Source: Haliea sp.
GTDB taxonomy: Bacteria > Pseudomonadota > Gammaproteobacteria > Pseudomonadales > Halieaceae
DNA length: 64,000 nucleotides
Assembly (NCBI GenBank): GCA_016704305.1
Contig: JADJAL010000010.1
Coordinates: 1 to 64,000 of the forward strand
Direction: 5' to 3'
Shown: in pieces, positions 9,544 through 18,412 of the stretch
How the letters are laid out: the number at the start of each line of letters is the position of its first letter
Numbering within the stretch: position 1 is the first letter of the stretch
The notes under the pieces: generated by a model
The model's input: the letters and a program-made list of their open reading frames with translations, nothing else
Database searches by the model: none
Told to the model about the DNA's origin: nothing
Translations under genes and position numbers: made by a program

Positions 9544-10161
9544 TCATGCTCGCACCGAGGCTTTCAGCGCGCGGCGAATCAGCTCCTCGCTCTCCACCAC
9601 GCTGTCATCATTGACTGCCGCCACCATGCGGCTGGCTTCCTGCGGTTTGTAGCCCAGCGAAATCAGCGCGCTTTCGGCATCGGCGGCGATGTCGGCGACA
9701 GGCGCCACCATCGGGCCGTTTTCTGCAGCGCCGGCGATCGTATCCGCACCCGCCAGCCAATCCTTGAGCTTGTCGCGCATTTCCACCAGCAGGCGTTCCG
9801 CCGTCTTTTTGCCGACACCGGGCAGCGCCACCAGCGAGGAAATATCGTTGCGCTGGACGCAGCGCGCGAAACTCCGGGCGTCCATGCCCGACAGAATTGT
9901 CAGCGCCAGCTTGGGGCCCACCCCGCTGACCTTGATCAGCTCGCGAAACAGGCTGCGATCGCCCTCCTCGAAAAAGCCGTAGAGCAATTGCGCGTCTTCG
10001 CGCACTACGAAATGCGTCACCAGCGACACTTCAGCTCCCAACGCAGGAAGCTGGAACAGCGTCGTCATCGGCACCTGTAATTCATAGCCGACACCGCCCA
10101 CTTCCACCAGAATAAGCGGTGGCTGCTTGTGCACGAGGATTCCTCTGATTCTACCTATCAT
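9544..10161 (-). CDS. ruvA: Holliday junction DNA-binding protein RuvA
   Basis: A 205-residue tetrameric junction-binding subunit. It starts MIGRIRGILVHKQPPLILVEVGGVGYELQVP (OB fold), followed by helix-hairpin-helix motifs (LIKVSGVGPKLALTIL and LVALPGVGKKTAERLL), and a C-terminal RuvB-contacting domain after a flexible linker. It lies between ruvC and ruvB with gaps of 15 and 10 bases, forming one operon. Confidence 0.96.
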   Translation of the reverse strand: MIGRIRGILVHKQPPLILVEVGGVGYELQVPMTTLFQLPALGAEVSLVTHFVVREDAQLLYGFFEEGDRSLFRELIKVSGVGPKLALTILSGMDARSFARCVQRNDISSLVALPGVGKKTAERLLVEMRDKLKDWLAGADTIAGAAENGPMVAPVADIAADAESALISLGYKPQEASRMVAAVNDDSVVESEELIRRALKASVRA

Positions 10162-10176
10162 CTGGCATGCGCCCTG

Positions 10177-10707
10177 TCAGCGAATCCGGCGCCGGCGCAC
10201 CGCTGTGGCGCCGGCCATATTGATCATACTGTGCTGTGTGTGGGCGTGGCACAGCGCGGCGGCCAATGCGTCCGCCGCATCCTCCTGCGGCGTCGCAGGT
10301 AACTTCAGCAACACCTTGACCATGTGCTGCACCTGCAACTTGTCCGCTGCCCCCGTCCCAACCACTGATTGCTTTATCTGGCGTGCCGAGTACTCCGCTA
10401 CCGGCATCCCCTGGGTGGCACAGGCCACGATCGCCGCGCCGCGCGCCTGCCCCAATTTGAGCGCTGAGCCAGGGCTTTTCGCCATGAACACCTGCTCGAT
10501 CGCCAGTTCCTGCGGGCAGTGCAGCCCGATCAATTCGGTCACGCTGTCGAAAATGATCCGCAACCGCCCCGGCAATTCGCCCGCCGGCAACCGAATGACA
10601 CCGCTGGTGACGTACTCGCTGCGCCCGGACACGTAGCTGATGATGCCAAACCCTGTTTTCTGTGATCCGGGATCGATTCCCAGGATAAGCGACATAGCGG
10701 TTTCCAC
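10177..10707 (-). CDS. ruvC: Crossover junction endodeoxyribonuclease RuvC
   Basis: RuvC cuts Holliday junctions symmetrically. The catalytic Asp is in LILGIDPGSQKTGFG, Glu is in LAIEQVFM, and the C-terminal acidic pair is in EDAADALAAALCHAH. It has 176 residues, the usual length. The frame opens METAMSL; the second Met (4 codons in) matches most homologues better. Upstream of it, where yebC is common, there is only non-coding sequence. Confidence 0.95.
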   Translation of the reverse strand: METAMSLILGIDPGSQKTGFGIISYVSGRSEYVTSGVIRLPAGELPGRLRIIFDSVTELIGLHCPQELAIEQVFMAKSPGSALKLGQARGAAIVACATQGMPVAEYSARQIKQSVVGTGAADKLQVQHMVKVLLKLPATPQEDAADALAAALCHAHTQHSMINMAGATAVRRRRIR

Positions 10708-11017
10708 CGACTGCGTGAGGCACCCATTATGTACAAATTTACAGTGTTGGTCTGTAGGTTGGGGCCGGGATTATTTCGGCCATCTGGGATACGAAGACCG
10801 TTGTTAGCAAACCGGTGTCCACGCCGGCTCTAGTAACTCTTTAATCTCACTTCGGTATTCTAGAAATCGACGGGGAAGAATTTTCAGGGAGATGAGCGGG
10901 GTTGACGGGTTCATCTGCGAGTATCGGTTGGAGCCCGATACAAGGAAGTAGGCGAAACGGCTTTCATGACCGGAGCCGATAACTGGAATGAACACGGCAA
11001 CGCCGACGGGATCGGGC

Positions 11018-11074
11018 GGTAAGGGTGCAATTCGCCCGCTTCCCCGATACTCGCTGACGAATTGCACCCTTACC
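11018..11074. repeat. Stem-loop A (17-bp perfect stem, 23-nt loop)
   Basis: The left arm GGTAAGGGTGCAATTCG (11018-11034) pairs perfectly with 11058-11074. The 23-nt loop (11035-11057) is the exact reverse complement of the loop of the stem-loop at 11144-11202. No T-tract follows, so it is not a simple terminator. Confidence 0.85.
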
Positions 11075-11143
11075 ACCCAATCCCTCGTTCCGTGCGATCA
11101 GTCTGAGGACGATCCGTTCGAGAGCACGAAACTAGGGTTCGGT

Positions 11144-11202
11144 CGGTCGGTGTGGGATTCGTCAGCGAGTATCGGGGAAGCGGGCGAATCCCACACCGAC
11201 CG
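11144..11202. repeat. Stem-loop B (18-bp perfect stem, same loop inverted)
   Basis: The left arm CGGTCGGTGTGGGATTCG (11144-11161) pairs perfectly with 11185-11202. The loop 11162-11184 is the reverse complement of the loop in stem-loop A. Compared with A, five stem positions differ and each is compensated on the other arm. Confidence 0.85.
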
Positions 11203-11330
11203 GCCGAGCCCGTCGATCCGGCTCAGCAGCCATGAACACTGGAAGTCTAAGCCTATCGACTTTCGTTCCTGCTGAACAAACGGCTAAACAACCCTCTGAA
11301 AACTTACAGCCGCGTAAACGATTGAACAAG

Positions 11331-13115
11331 CTATTCGCCCTGCTCAACCGCCTCCCGAGTCTGCCGCAACCGAATATTCAGCTCTTTCAACTGCTCCGCC
11401 GCCACAACACCCGGCGCATCCGTCATCACACACGCCGCGCTCTGTGTCTTCGGAAACGCGATCACATCCCGTATCGAGGTAGCGCCCGTCATCAACATCA
11501 CCAGCCGGTCGAGGCCGAAAGCGAGGCCGCCGTGCGGCGGTGCGCCGTACTGCAATGCGTTAAGCAGGAAGCCAAACTTTTCCTGCGCCTCGGCCTCATC
11601 GATGTCCAGGATACGAAATACGGCTTCCTGCATATCGCGCTTGTGGATGCGGATGCTGCCGCCGCCCAACTCAGTACCATTGAGCACCATGTCGTAGGCG
11701 CGCGACAGCGCAGTGCCGGGGCTGGCCGCCAATTGCTCCGCATCGCAGGAGGGTGCGGTAAACGGGTGGTGCAGCGGGGTCCAGCCGCCGGTGGCGGACT
11801 CTTCAAACATCGGGAAATCCACTACCCACAGAGGCGCCCAACCGTCCGCCACCATGCCCTGGTCCTGCCCGACCTTGATGCGCAGCGCGCCTAGCGCCTC
11901 ATTGACTACTCGGGTGCGGTCAGCACCGAAGAAAATGATATCGCCGTTGGCAGCACCCAAACGCGTCATCATCTGCGCGACGATGTCGTCCGGCATGAAT
12001 TTGAGTATCGGAGATTGCAAACCCTCGACGCCAGCCGCGAGGTCGTTGACCTTGATCCAGGCCAGGCCGCGCGCGCCGAATATCGACACGTACTTGGTGT
12101 AATCGTCGATTTCCTTGCGACTGATGGATGCGCCGCCGGGCACTTTCAGGGCGGCTACCCTGCCGGCTGGATCGTCCGCCGGGCCGCGAAAGACTTTAAA
12201 TTCCACCTGCTGCATCAGATCGTCCACGCTGACCAACTCCAGCGGGATACGCAGGTCGGGCTTGTCCGAGCCGTAGCGATCCATTGCATCTGCATAGGTC
12301 ATGTGGGGAAATGCCGGGAGATCGACGTTCAGCACCGCCGCGAACAAGCCGCGAATCATGCGCTCGGTGATGGCCATGATCTCCTGCTCGTCGAGAAAGG
12401 CTGTCTCGATATCGATCTGGGTAAACTCGGGCTGCCGGTCAGCGCGCAGGTCTTCATCGCGAAAACACTTGGCGATCTGGTAGTAGCGATCGAATCCGGA
12501 CACCATCAGCAATTGCTTGAACAACTGCGGTGACTGCGGCAGCGCGAAAAACTTGCCCGGATGGGTGCGGCTCGGCACCAGGTAATCGCGGGCACCTTCC
12601 GGCGTGGCGCGGGTGAGAATCGGTGTTTCAATGTCGAGGAATCCCTCGCCGTCGAGGAAGTTACGCACCGCGCTGGTGATTCGCGAGCGCAGGATCAGGC
12701 GCTCCTGCATTTCCTGGCGACGCAAATCCATATAGCGGTACTGCAGGCGCACTTCCTCGCCAACGCGGGTGTGCTCATCCAACTGGAACGGCGGCGTCGC
12801 GGATGCGTTGAGGATCTCCAACTGCTTGCCCAGCACTTCGATCTGGCCGGTTGCCATGGTTGGATTGACCGTGCTCTCCGTGCGTGCGCGCACCCGGCCG
12901 GTCAGCTTCAGAACATATTCGCTGCGCACCTTGTCCGCACGCTGGAAGTGTTCTTCGGTATCGGGGTCGAACACGACCTGCACGATACCCTGCCGGTCGC
13001 GCAGATCGAGGAAAATGACGCCACCGTGGTCGCGACGACGATCGACCCAGCCGCAGAGGGTGACAGTTTCGTCAATATTCGCTGTACTCAGGGCGCCACA
13101 ATAATGACTGCGCAT
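11331..13115 (-). CDS. aspS: Aspartyl-tRNA synthetase (bacterial type)
   Basis: This enzyme charges tRNA-Asp. The product is intact at 594 residues: N-terminal OB anticodon-binding domain (LCGWVDRRRDHGGVIFLDLRDR), class II motif 2 (FRDEDLRADRQPEFTQIDIE), the bacterial GAD insertion domain (about 290-420), and class II motif 3 (GLAFGLDRLVMLM). It is an uninterrupted frame in a window where many other genes are broken. The next gene upstream on this strand is an FmdB-type zinc ribbon protein, a common neighbour. Confidence 0.97.
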   Translation of the reverse strand: MRSHYCGALSTANIDETVTLCGWVDRRRDHGGVIFLDLRDRQGIVQVVFDPDTEEHFQRADKVRSEYVLKLTGRVRARTESTVNPTMATGQIEVLGKQLEILNASATPPFQLDEHTRVGEEVRLQYRYMDLRRQEMQERLILRSRITSAVRNFLDGEGFLDIETPILTRATPEGARDYLVPSRTHPGKFFALPQSPQLFKQLLMVSGFDRYYQIAKCFRDEDLRADRQPEFTQIDIETAFLDEQEIMAITERMIRGLFAAVLNVDLPAFPHMTYADAMDRYGSDKPDLRIPLELVSVDDLMQQVEFKVFRGPADDPAGRVAALKVPGGASISRKEIDDYTKYVSIFGARGLAWIKVNDLAAGVEGLQSPILKFMPDDIVAQMMTRLGAANGDIIFFGADRTRVVNEALGALRIKVGQDQGMVADGWAPLWVVDFPMFEESATGGWTPLHHPFTAPSCDAEQLAASPGTALSRAYDMVLNGTELGGGSIRIHKRDMQEAVFRILDIDEAEAQEKFGFLLNALQYGAPPHGGLAFGLDRLVMLMTGATSIRDVIAFPKTQSAACVMTDAPGVVAAEQLKELNIRLRQTREAVEQGE

Positions 13116-13165
13116 GGTCTGGATTCCGTCTGGATTGGCAGGCCTGGCCCCTGTGGGGCCTGGGA

Positions 13166-13501
13166 TTAGGCTGTCTTTTTACTGTCGCCTGAGGTGCTTT
13201 CGCTGGATTTGCTGACGCTTCCCTTGCTCTCGCCGGATTTGCTATCGCCAGAGCTGGAAGAGGCGGACTTATCACCGGTGCCAGATCCTTCGCCGCCACC
13301 GACGAGGTTCTTTTTATTGCCTGTCTTGAAATCGGTCTCGTACCAGCCACCGCCCTTCAGGCGAAACGCAGCAGCGGAGATTTTCTTCTTCAGGGATGGC
13401 TCACCGCACTTGGGACAGTCGAGGAGAGGAGCGTCACTTATCTTCTGCAAAGCCTCCAGTTGCTCATGACAAGACTGGCATTGGTACTCATAAATCGGCA
13501 T
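13166..13501 (-). CDS. FmdB-family zinc ribbon protein
   Basis: A small protein beginning MPIYEYQCQSCHEQLEALQK with two zinc-binding Cys pairs (CQSC and CPKC), typical of the FmdB regulatory-protein family. It continues with GGGWYETDF and a Ser/Gly/Lys-rich low-complexity tail. The longer frame starts 14 codons upstream, but the MPIYEY start is conserved in the family. It sits immediately before aspS, as in many gammaproteobacteria. The biochemical role is unknown. Confidence 0.88.
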   Translation of the reverse strand: MPIYEYQCQSCHEQLEALQKISDAPLLDCPKCGEPSLKKKISAAAFRLKGGGWYETDFKTGNKKNLVGGGEGSGTGDKSASSSSGDSKSGESKGSVSKSSESTSGDSKKTA

Positions 13502-13655
13502 GGAATGTTCCCACCAGCGGTGAATTCGCAAGTTGAAGTACAAAAAGAGCCGCGAATTTTAACTCAAGCGAGCGCACAGGCCAAGCATAGAGAAGTGGCG
13601 GAATTGCGGGGAAGGGAACCCCGGCGCCGGAAGGCGCCCGGGGCGGTGGTACTCG

Positions 13656-13681
13656 GGCCAGCCCAGCCGGGTGGGCTGGCC
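13656..13681. terminator. GC-rich hairpin downstream of the HU gene
   Basis: A perfect 10-bp stem GGCCAGCCCA / TGGGCTGGCC with a 6-nt loop lies 10 bases beyond the HU stop codon. A second small hairpin (GGCGCC-GGAA-GGCGCC, 13623-13638) adjoins it. There is no T-run, so termination is probable rather than certain. Confidence 0.5.
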
Positions 13682-13691
13682 AAAGGAGTCC

Positions 13692-14099
13692 TTAGGAGGC
13701 AGCGAATTCCTTCAGCTTCTTCAGCGGACGGACTTTCACGGCGATGCTCGCAGGCTTGGCCTTGAACATGGTCTCTTCTCCAGTAAATGGATTGATACCT
13801 TTGCGCGCCTTCTTCGCGGGCTTGCTGACGGTAGTAATTTTCAACATGCCCGGCAGCGTGAATTCACCCACTGAGCGCTTCTTGATGCTGCGCTCGATCA
13901 GTGCATCGTATTCCTCCATGACAGAGCCGACCTGCTTTTTACTCAGGCCCGTGCTCTCAGCCAGAGTTGCGACGATCTGGCTCTTGGTCATTTTGGTCTG
14001 GATTGCTGTCGTGACTTTCTTCTTCACCGGTGCTGCCTTTTTGGCGGCTTTCTTTTCTGCCTTCTTTGGAGCTTTTTTAGCTGCTTTTTTAGTTGCCAT
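13692..14099 (-). CDS. HU-family DNA-binding protein with histone-H1-like tail
   Basis: A nucleoid protein of 135 residues. The first ~33 residues are a Lys/Ala/Pro tail of KKAAKKAPKK type, like histone H1 or AlgP tails. From TKMTKSQIVATLAESTGLSK onward it is an HU/IHF fold, including the beta-arm region (PGMLKITTVSKPAKKARKGI, then NPFTGEETMFKAKPA). The Pro-containing arm tip differs from canonical HU (RNPQTG). It is a single gene, transcribed divergently from proS. Confidence 0.85.
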   Translation of the reverse strand: MATKKAAKKAPKKAEKKAAKKAAPVKKKVTTAIQTKMTKSQIVATLAESTGLSKKQVGSVMEEYDALIERSIKKRSVGEFTLPGMLKITTVSKPAKKARKGINPFTGEETMFKAKPASIAVKVRPLKKLKEFAAS

Positions 14100-14440
14100 G
14101 TTGTTTTCAACCTTCCCTAAAAATTTTTAAATTATGCCCTTTGCAAGCCCAAGCCCAGTGTTTCCAGAACCGGCAAAACCGCTCGCTACAAGCTGCAGGA
14201 GAATGTATAAATCAGGAGACGCTGCAATACAAGTGTTTTCTACGTTTGAGCCAAAAATACCTATATTACTAGTCTCTAACACGCCTGCGCGATATGCCTG
14301 CAGTGCAAAAACACGCAAGCCGGATCGCTGGAAATTTCATCGCGGAGATACAGCATCCGACCCGGAGTGAGTGCTGTACGCTCAACTTATTCGCACGTAA
14401 ACTACGCAGCCTGCTCCCTCCCTACCCATTGGAAATATGC
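14100..14440. other. Divergent intergenic region, HU gene / proS
   Basis: About 340 bases with A/T-rich tracts near 14110-14140 that should hold the HU promoter (minus) and the proS promoter (plus). I see no reading frame or repeat here. An in-frame extension of proS reaches 14294 but lacks conserved sequence. Confidence 0.5.
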
Positions 14441-16151
14441 ATGCGCACCAGTCGATTCCTGATCGCCACACAAAAAGAAACACCGGCTGACGCGGAGGTC
14501 ATCAGCCACCAGTTGATGCTGCGCGCTGGCCTGATACGCAAACTGGCTGCCGGCCTGTACACCTGGTTGCCGCTCGGCCTGCGCGTATTGCGCAAAGTAG
14601 AAGCCATCGTGCGGCATGAAATGGAGGCTTCCGGTGCGCAGGAAGTCAGCATGCCGGTGGTGCAGCCTGCTGAGCTTTGGCAGGAATCCGGTCGCTGGGA
14701 ACAGTACGGCCCCGAACTGCTGCGCATACAGGACCGGCATCAACGCGAGTTCTGCCTGGGCCCCACCCACGAGGAGGTAATCACCAGTTTGGTGCGCGAC
14801 GAAATCAAGAGCTACAAACAACTGCCCCTGAACCTCTACCAGATCCAGACCAAGGTGCGCGACGAGATACGTCCGCGCTTCGGCATCATGCGTTCGCGTG
14901 AATTCCTGATGAAGGATGCCTACTCGTTCCATGTCGACCAGGCGTCGCTGGAAGAAACGTACCAGGCGATGTTTGACGCATACTCCAACATCTTCACTCG
15001 CCTGGGACTGACGTTTCGCCCGGTCATCGCCGATACCGGCAGTATCGGCGGCAGCGCATCCCATGAGTTCCACGTTCTGGCGAGTTCGGGCGAGGACGCA
15101 ATCGCATTCAGCGATGGCAGCGGGTATGCGGCCAACGTGGAGATGGCCGAAGCGCTGGCGCCCGCCCACCCGCGACCGGAACCCGCCGCGATGCTGCAAT
15201 CGGTGTCAACGCCCGGCGTCAGGAGCATTGAGGAGCTGGCGCAGTTCCTCTCGATTGATCCCGCCGCGAGCGTCAAAACCCTGGTCGTCGAGGGAGAAGA
15301 AGCAGGCACGCTGGTTGCCCTGGTCCTGCGCGGCGACCACCAGTTGAACGCCATTAAAGCCGAGAAATTGCCCGGCGTGGCCGCCCCGCTGCGCATGGCC
15401 AGCGAGGAACAGGTGCGCGCTATCTGCCAGGCAGGCTTTGGCTCACTGGGCCCGGTTGGGCTGAACATCCCGTTAATCGTTGATTGCAGCGCCGCGCAGT
15501 TGGCGGACTTCACCTGCGGCGCCCAATGAGGATGACAAACATCTCACCGGGGTCAACTGGGTGCGCGACTGCGCGCTCGGTCAGGTCGCGGACCTGCGCA
15601 ATGTCGTCCCCGGCGATCCCAGTCCGGACGGCAAAGGCCAGTTGCACATCACCCGCGGTATAGAGGTGGGCCATATATTCCAGCTGGGAACCAAGTATAG
15701 CGAGGCGATGAACGCCAAAGTGCTGAACGAGAACGGCAAGAACATCACTGTGACCATGGGCTGCTACGGAATCGGTGTCAGCCGGATCGTGGCTGCCGCG
15801 ATTGAACAGAACCACGACGACAACGGCATCATCTGGCCCGATGCGATGGCGCCCTTTCAACTGGCCATCATCCCGTTGAATATGCACAAATCCGAGGAGG
15901 TGGCCCGTTGCGCCGAGGAGCTTTACCAACAGTTGCAGGCGGCGGGCGTCGATGTGCTGCTGGATGATCGCAATGAACGTCCGGGCGTTAAATTCGCTGA
16001 CATGGAACTGATCGGCATCCCGCATCGCGTGGTGATCGGCGATCGCGCGCTGGCGGACGGGAATCTTGAATACAAGGACCGGCGCGGCGAGGAGTCGCAG
16101 CTTATTCCCAAAGACGACATCATGGCGTTTTTAGCCGAGCGGCTGCGCTAG
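14441..16151 (+). CDS. proS: Prolyl-tRNA synthetase, one frameshift
   Basis: Charges tRNA-Pro; class IIa with the bacterial YbaK-like editing insertion (about 220-390). The start at ATG 14441 gives MRTSRFLIATQKETPADAE, matching the family N-terminus. The frame ends prematurely at 15529 after ADFTCGAQ. Removing one C from the CCC at 15522-15524 restores ...FTCGANEDDKHLTGVNWVRD and the C-terminal half with GIEVGHIFQLGTKYSEA, TMGCYGIGVSR and the anticodon-binding domain (LLDDRNERPGVKFADMELIG). The repaired length is about 570, as expected. An inactivated single-copy proS would be lethal, so the extra base is probably artefactual. Confidence 0.93.
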
Positions 16152-16221
16152 CGGTGCATTTCGTGCCGCCAATCCCCCAGGCCAGTCCTGGCGCCCGCAG
16201 GGAGCCCGGACTTTCCGGCTG

Positions 16222-17379
16222 CTAGCGATAGCTACCCGGCGACTGCCCGGTCCATTTCTTGAAGGAGCGATGAAATGCGCTGGGATCGGAGAAGCCCACC
16301 AGCTCCGCCACTTCACTCACCGTCATCCCGTCCCGGCTCAACATTGAGATCGCCATATCCCGCCGCGCGTTGTCCTTGATGCGCTGGTAGGACGTGCCCT
16401 CTTTCTCCAGGCGCCGCCGCAGCGTGCGCGCCGACATATTGAGCAGGCCGGTCAATTCTTCAAAACTGGGCAGCTCCTGCCGGAAGTCATCGCCGAGGAT
16501 GTGCCGGATGCGGTGGGTAATACTGACGGTGCTGGCCTGGGGTTCAATCACCATGTAGTACGGGGCGAGCTTGAGGAACTCGCCGAGTTCCTCTTCGCCG
16601 CGCACCAGAGCGGATTCGAGGTGCCTGGCGCTGAACGTCACGGAATTCACCGGCTGGCCGAATTCCACCGGGCAGTGGAAAAAGTGCCGTATACCCGCCA
16701 TGAATCTTGGCTGGGGGCCGGCGCAATGGGCGCTTGTCACATCAATATGCTGGTCGATCAACCAACCGTTGAAACGCATCCACATGGCGAGATTGCACAA
16801 CACACTGTGCTGCAACTCCCGCGCATCATCGTCGCAAAAGTAGGTGAGCGTCGCCTGCTTTTGCTCTTCATCCACGAGCAGCCGGTTGATGACTTCAGCG
16901 CCATCGCGTACGCGGCAGACGCGATTGAACTCAATACCACGATGCATCGCCGCAGCCAGATCGGAACTGTTGATCATACTGAGGGCGATCAACCGCGTGG
17001 TGCCTACCGGCGTGCGCACGTCGGGCATCACGCCACCCGATTCATCACCCAGCTCACGGATCAACTCCAGGCACAAGCGCGAACACTGCTCGCGCGAGAC
17101 GAACACCGTCTGGGCACCCTGGCGCAGCGGGTCAAACGGAAACCGGGCCGCACGCAGGATGGATTCCAGATCCCGGTTGTACGCGCGAGCCTGTGCCAAT
17201 AGTGCCCGCGTAAACTCCATAGGCACTGGCTCGTTGTACAACGCTGAATTGTTTACTTCTTTAGACAAGGTAAAAACCACCTCCCGATCGGTGCCACAGC
17301 ATACCGCATCCACCGCATTTCTGTGGGCTGTTGCAATTAGCTGGCAGCCGGATTTGACAACACCGTGACGCCTGATCAC
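16222..17379 (-). CDS. AraC-family transcriptional regulator
   Basis: The N-terminal half matches the 'arabinose-binding domain of AraC' type regulators (VGTTRLIALSMINSSDLAAAM). The C-terminal HTH_18 domain is clear: LLNMSARTLRRRLEKEGTSY then VSEVAELVGFSDPSAFHRSF and WTGQSPGSYR. The frame opens at 17379; the Met at 17220 (MEFTRALLAQAR) follows a poorly conserved stretch and may be the real start. It is divergent from the LuxR-type gene at 17420, so it may control that gene and the enzymes beyond; the target is not shown by sequence. Confidence 0.85.
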   Translation of the reverse strand: MIRRHGVVKSGCQLIATAHRNAVDAVCCGTDREVVFTLSKEVNNSALYNEPVPMEFTRALLAQARAYNRDLESILRAARFPFDPLRQGAQTVFVSREQCSRLCLELIRELGDESGGVMPDVRTPVGTTRLIALSMINSSDLAAAMHRGIEFNRVCRVRDGAEVINRLLVDEEQKQATLTYFCDDDARELQHSVLCNLAMWMRFNGWLIDQHIDVTSAHCAGPQPRFMAGIRHFFHCPVEFGQPVNSVTFSARHLESALVRGEEELGEFLKLAPYYMVIEPQASTVSITHRIRHILGDDFRQELPSFEELTGLLNMSARTLRRRLEKEGTSYQRIKDNARRDMAISMLSRDGMTVSEVAELVGFSDPSAFHRSFKKWTGQSPGSYR

Positions 17380-17419
17380 TATGTAGCAAAAATGCTACCG
17401 ATAATTAGCACAACATAAA

Positions 17420-18272
17420 ATGACGGACATAAATCAACTGAGCAAGTGGAACCGGGATATCTCCCGGGCGATTGCCGCACTGGGTACGGAGCAGTTTTTC
17501 CCCACGCTGATCGAAGCCATCACTGGCCAGGTCAAAATAGATTATCCCCAGATATGGCTTTACCACAGGGATCTGCCTCCGAAGATCCTCTATCACGGCG
17601 TACCCAAACACGCGGTCCCCAGCCAGATTGATCACTACCTGGAAGGACCCTACCGGGAAGATCCGTTCTATCAAACGTCCATGCATCAACCGCGTTCCAA
17701 GATCTACCGGCTGTCGCGCGTGACCATGGGCAGGTTGCAGGACTCGGATTACTATCGCAACTACTATGCCGACACCGGGACCTGTGACGAGGCGGTCTAT
17801 CTCGCCAAGTTGCACGCGGGCAATGTCATTAACCTCTGCATGATGCGGCTGGCAGACCGCGCGCCGTTCAGTGACCAGGAGTACGAAACTCTCTATTTGC
17901 TGGCAGAGCCGGTGTCTGAGTTACTCAAGAGCCATACCGAGCACAACGATTTCGCCGCGACGCACCTGATCCAGCCGGGCATCGACCACCAGATCGATCT
18001 CGCATTTCGCACCCTTTGGCGCGTCGCTGCTGTCGCCGCGGGAAAAGGATGTGCTGGAACTGATGTTGCGCGGCTACGGCACGGACATCTCCGCGGAGCG
18101 CCTCGATATCGCAGTGGAAACCGTGCGCCGTCACCGCAAGAGCATCTATCGCAAGCTCGATGTAAGCTCGCAGACGGACCTGTTCTCGCTGTTTCTGAAT
18201 GCGATGTCCTGCATGGGAGAAGCGGCGGGGAGAGATCCGCTCACCGTTTACATGGCGCCGCGCGTCACATAA
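17420..18272 (+). CDS. LuxR-family regulator, one frameshift
   Basis: The N-terminal ~190 residues form a sensory domain resembling those before LuxR-type HTHs (YYRNYYADTGTCDEAVYL, SDQEYETLYLLAEPV). The HTH lies in another frame: SPREKDVLELMLRGYGTDIS then ETVRRHRKSIYRKLDVSS. The two halves join if one base of the CCC at 18011-18014 is removed. Such regulators often sit by the gene they control, and a glutamine-synthetase-family gene follows 140 bases downstream. The ligand is unknown. Confidence 0.82.
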
Positions 18273-18412
18273 ACAGCCGTGCAACCGTGCGCCTGCGCAC
18301 GGACACTACACACATGCGTAAAATGCCTGTTTTTCCTGCCCCATGTAGGGCATTGAGTGGCCCGGTTTAACCGTGGATAGTGCGTCATTACCGATCACTG
18401 AACGGTGGATGC

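Larger units (their letters stand above)
10708..11330. other. Non-coding gap between ruvC and aspS
   Basis: A 620-base stretch with no credible gene. A weak minus-strand frame at 10804-11076 begins inside a stem-loop and resembles nothing I recognise. The gap carries the paired stem-loops described separately. In many gammaproteobacteria yebC (and sometimes nudB) sits here, so the gene has been lost or moved. Confidence 0.6.

Noticed and set aside
10804..11076. 90-codon minus-strand frame in the ruvC-aspS gap
   Set aside because: It begins inside stem-loop A, has no ribosome-binding site that I can see, and shows no family features.
11018..11202. Integron attC sites or a retron msr/msd for the twin stem-loops
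   Set aside because: No GTTRRRY-type core sites, no integron integrase and no reverse transcriptase in the window.
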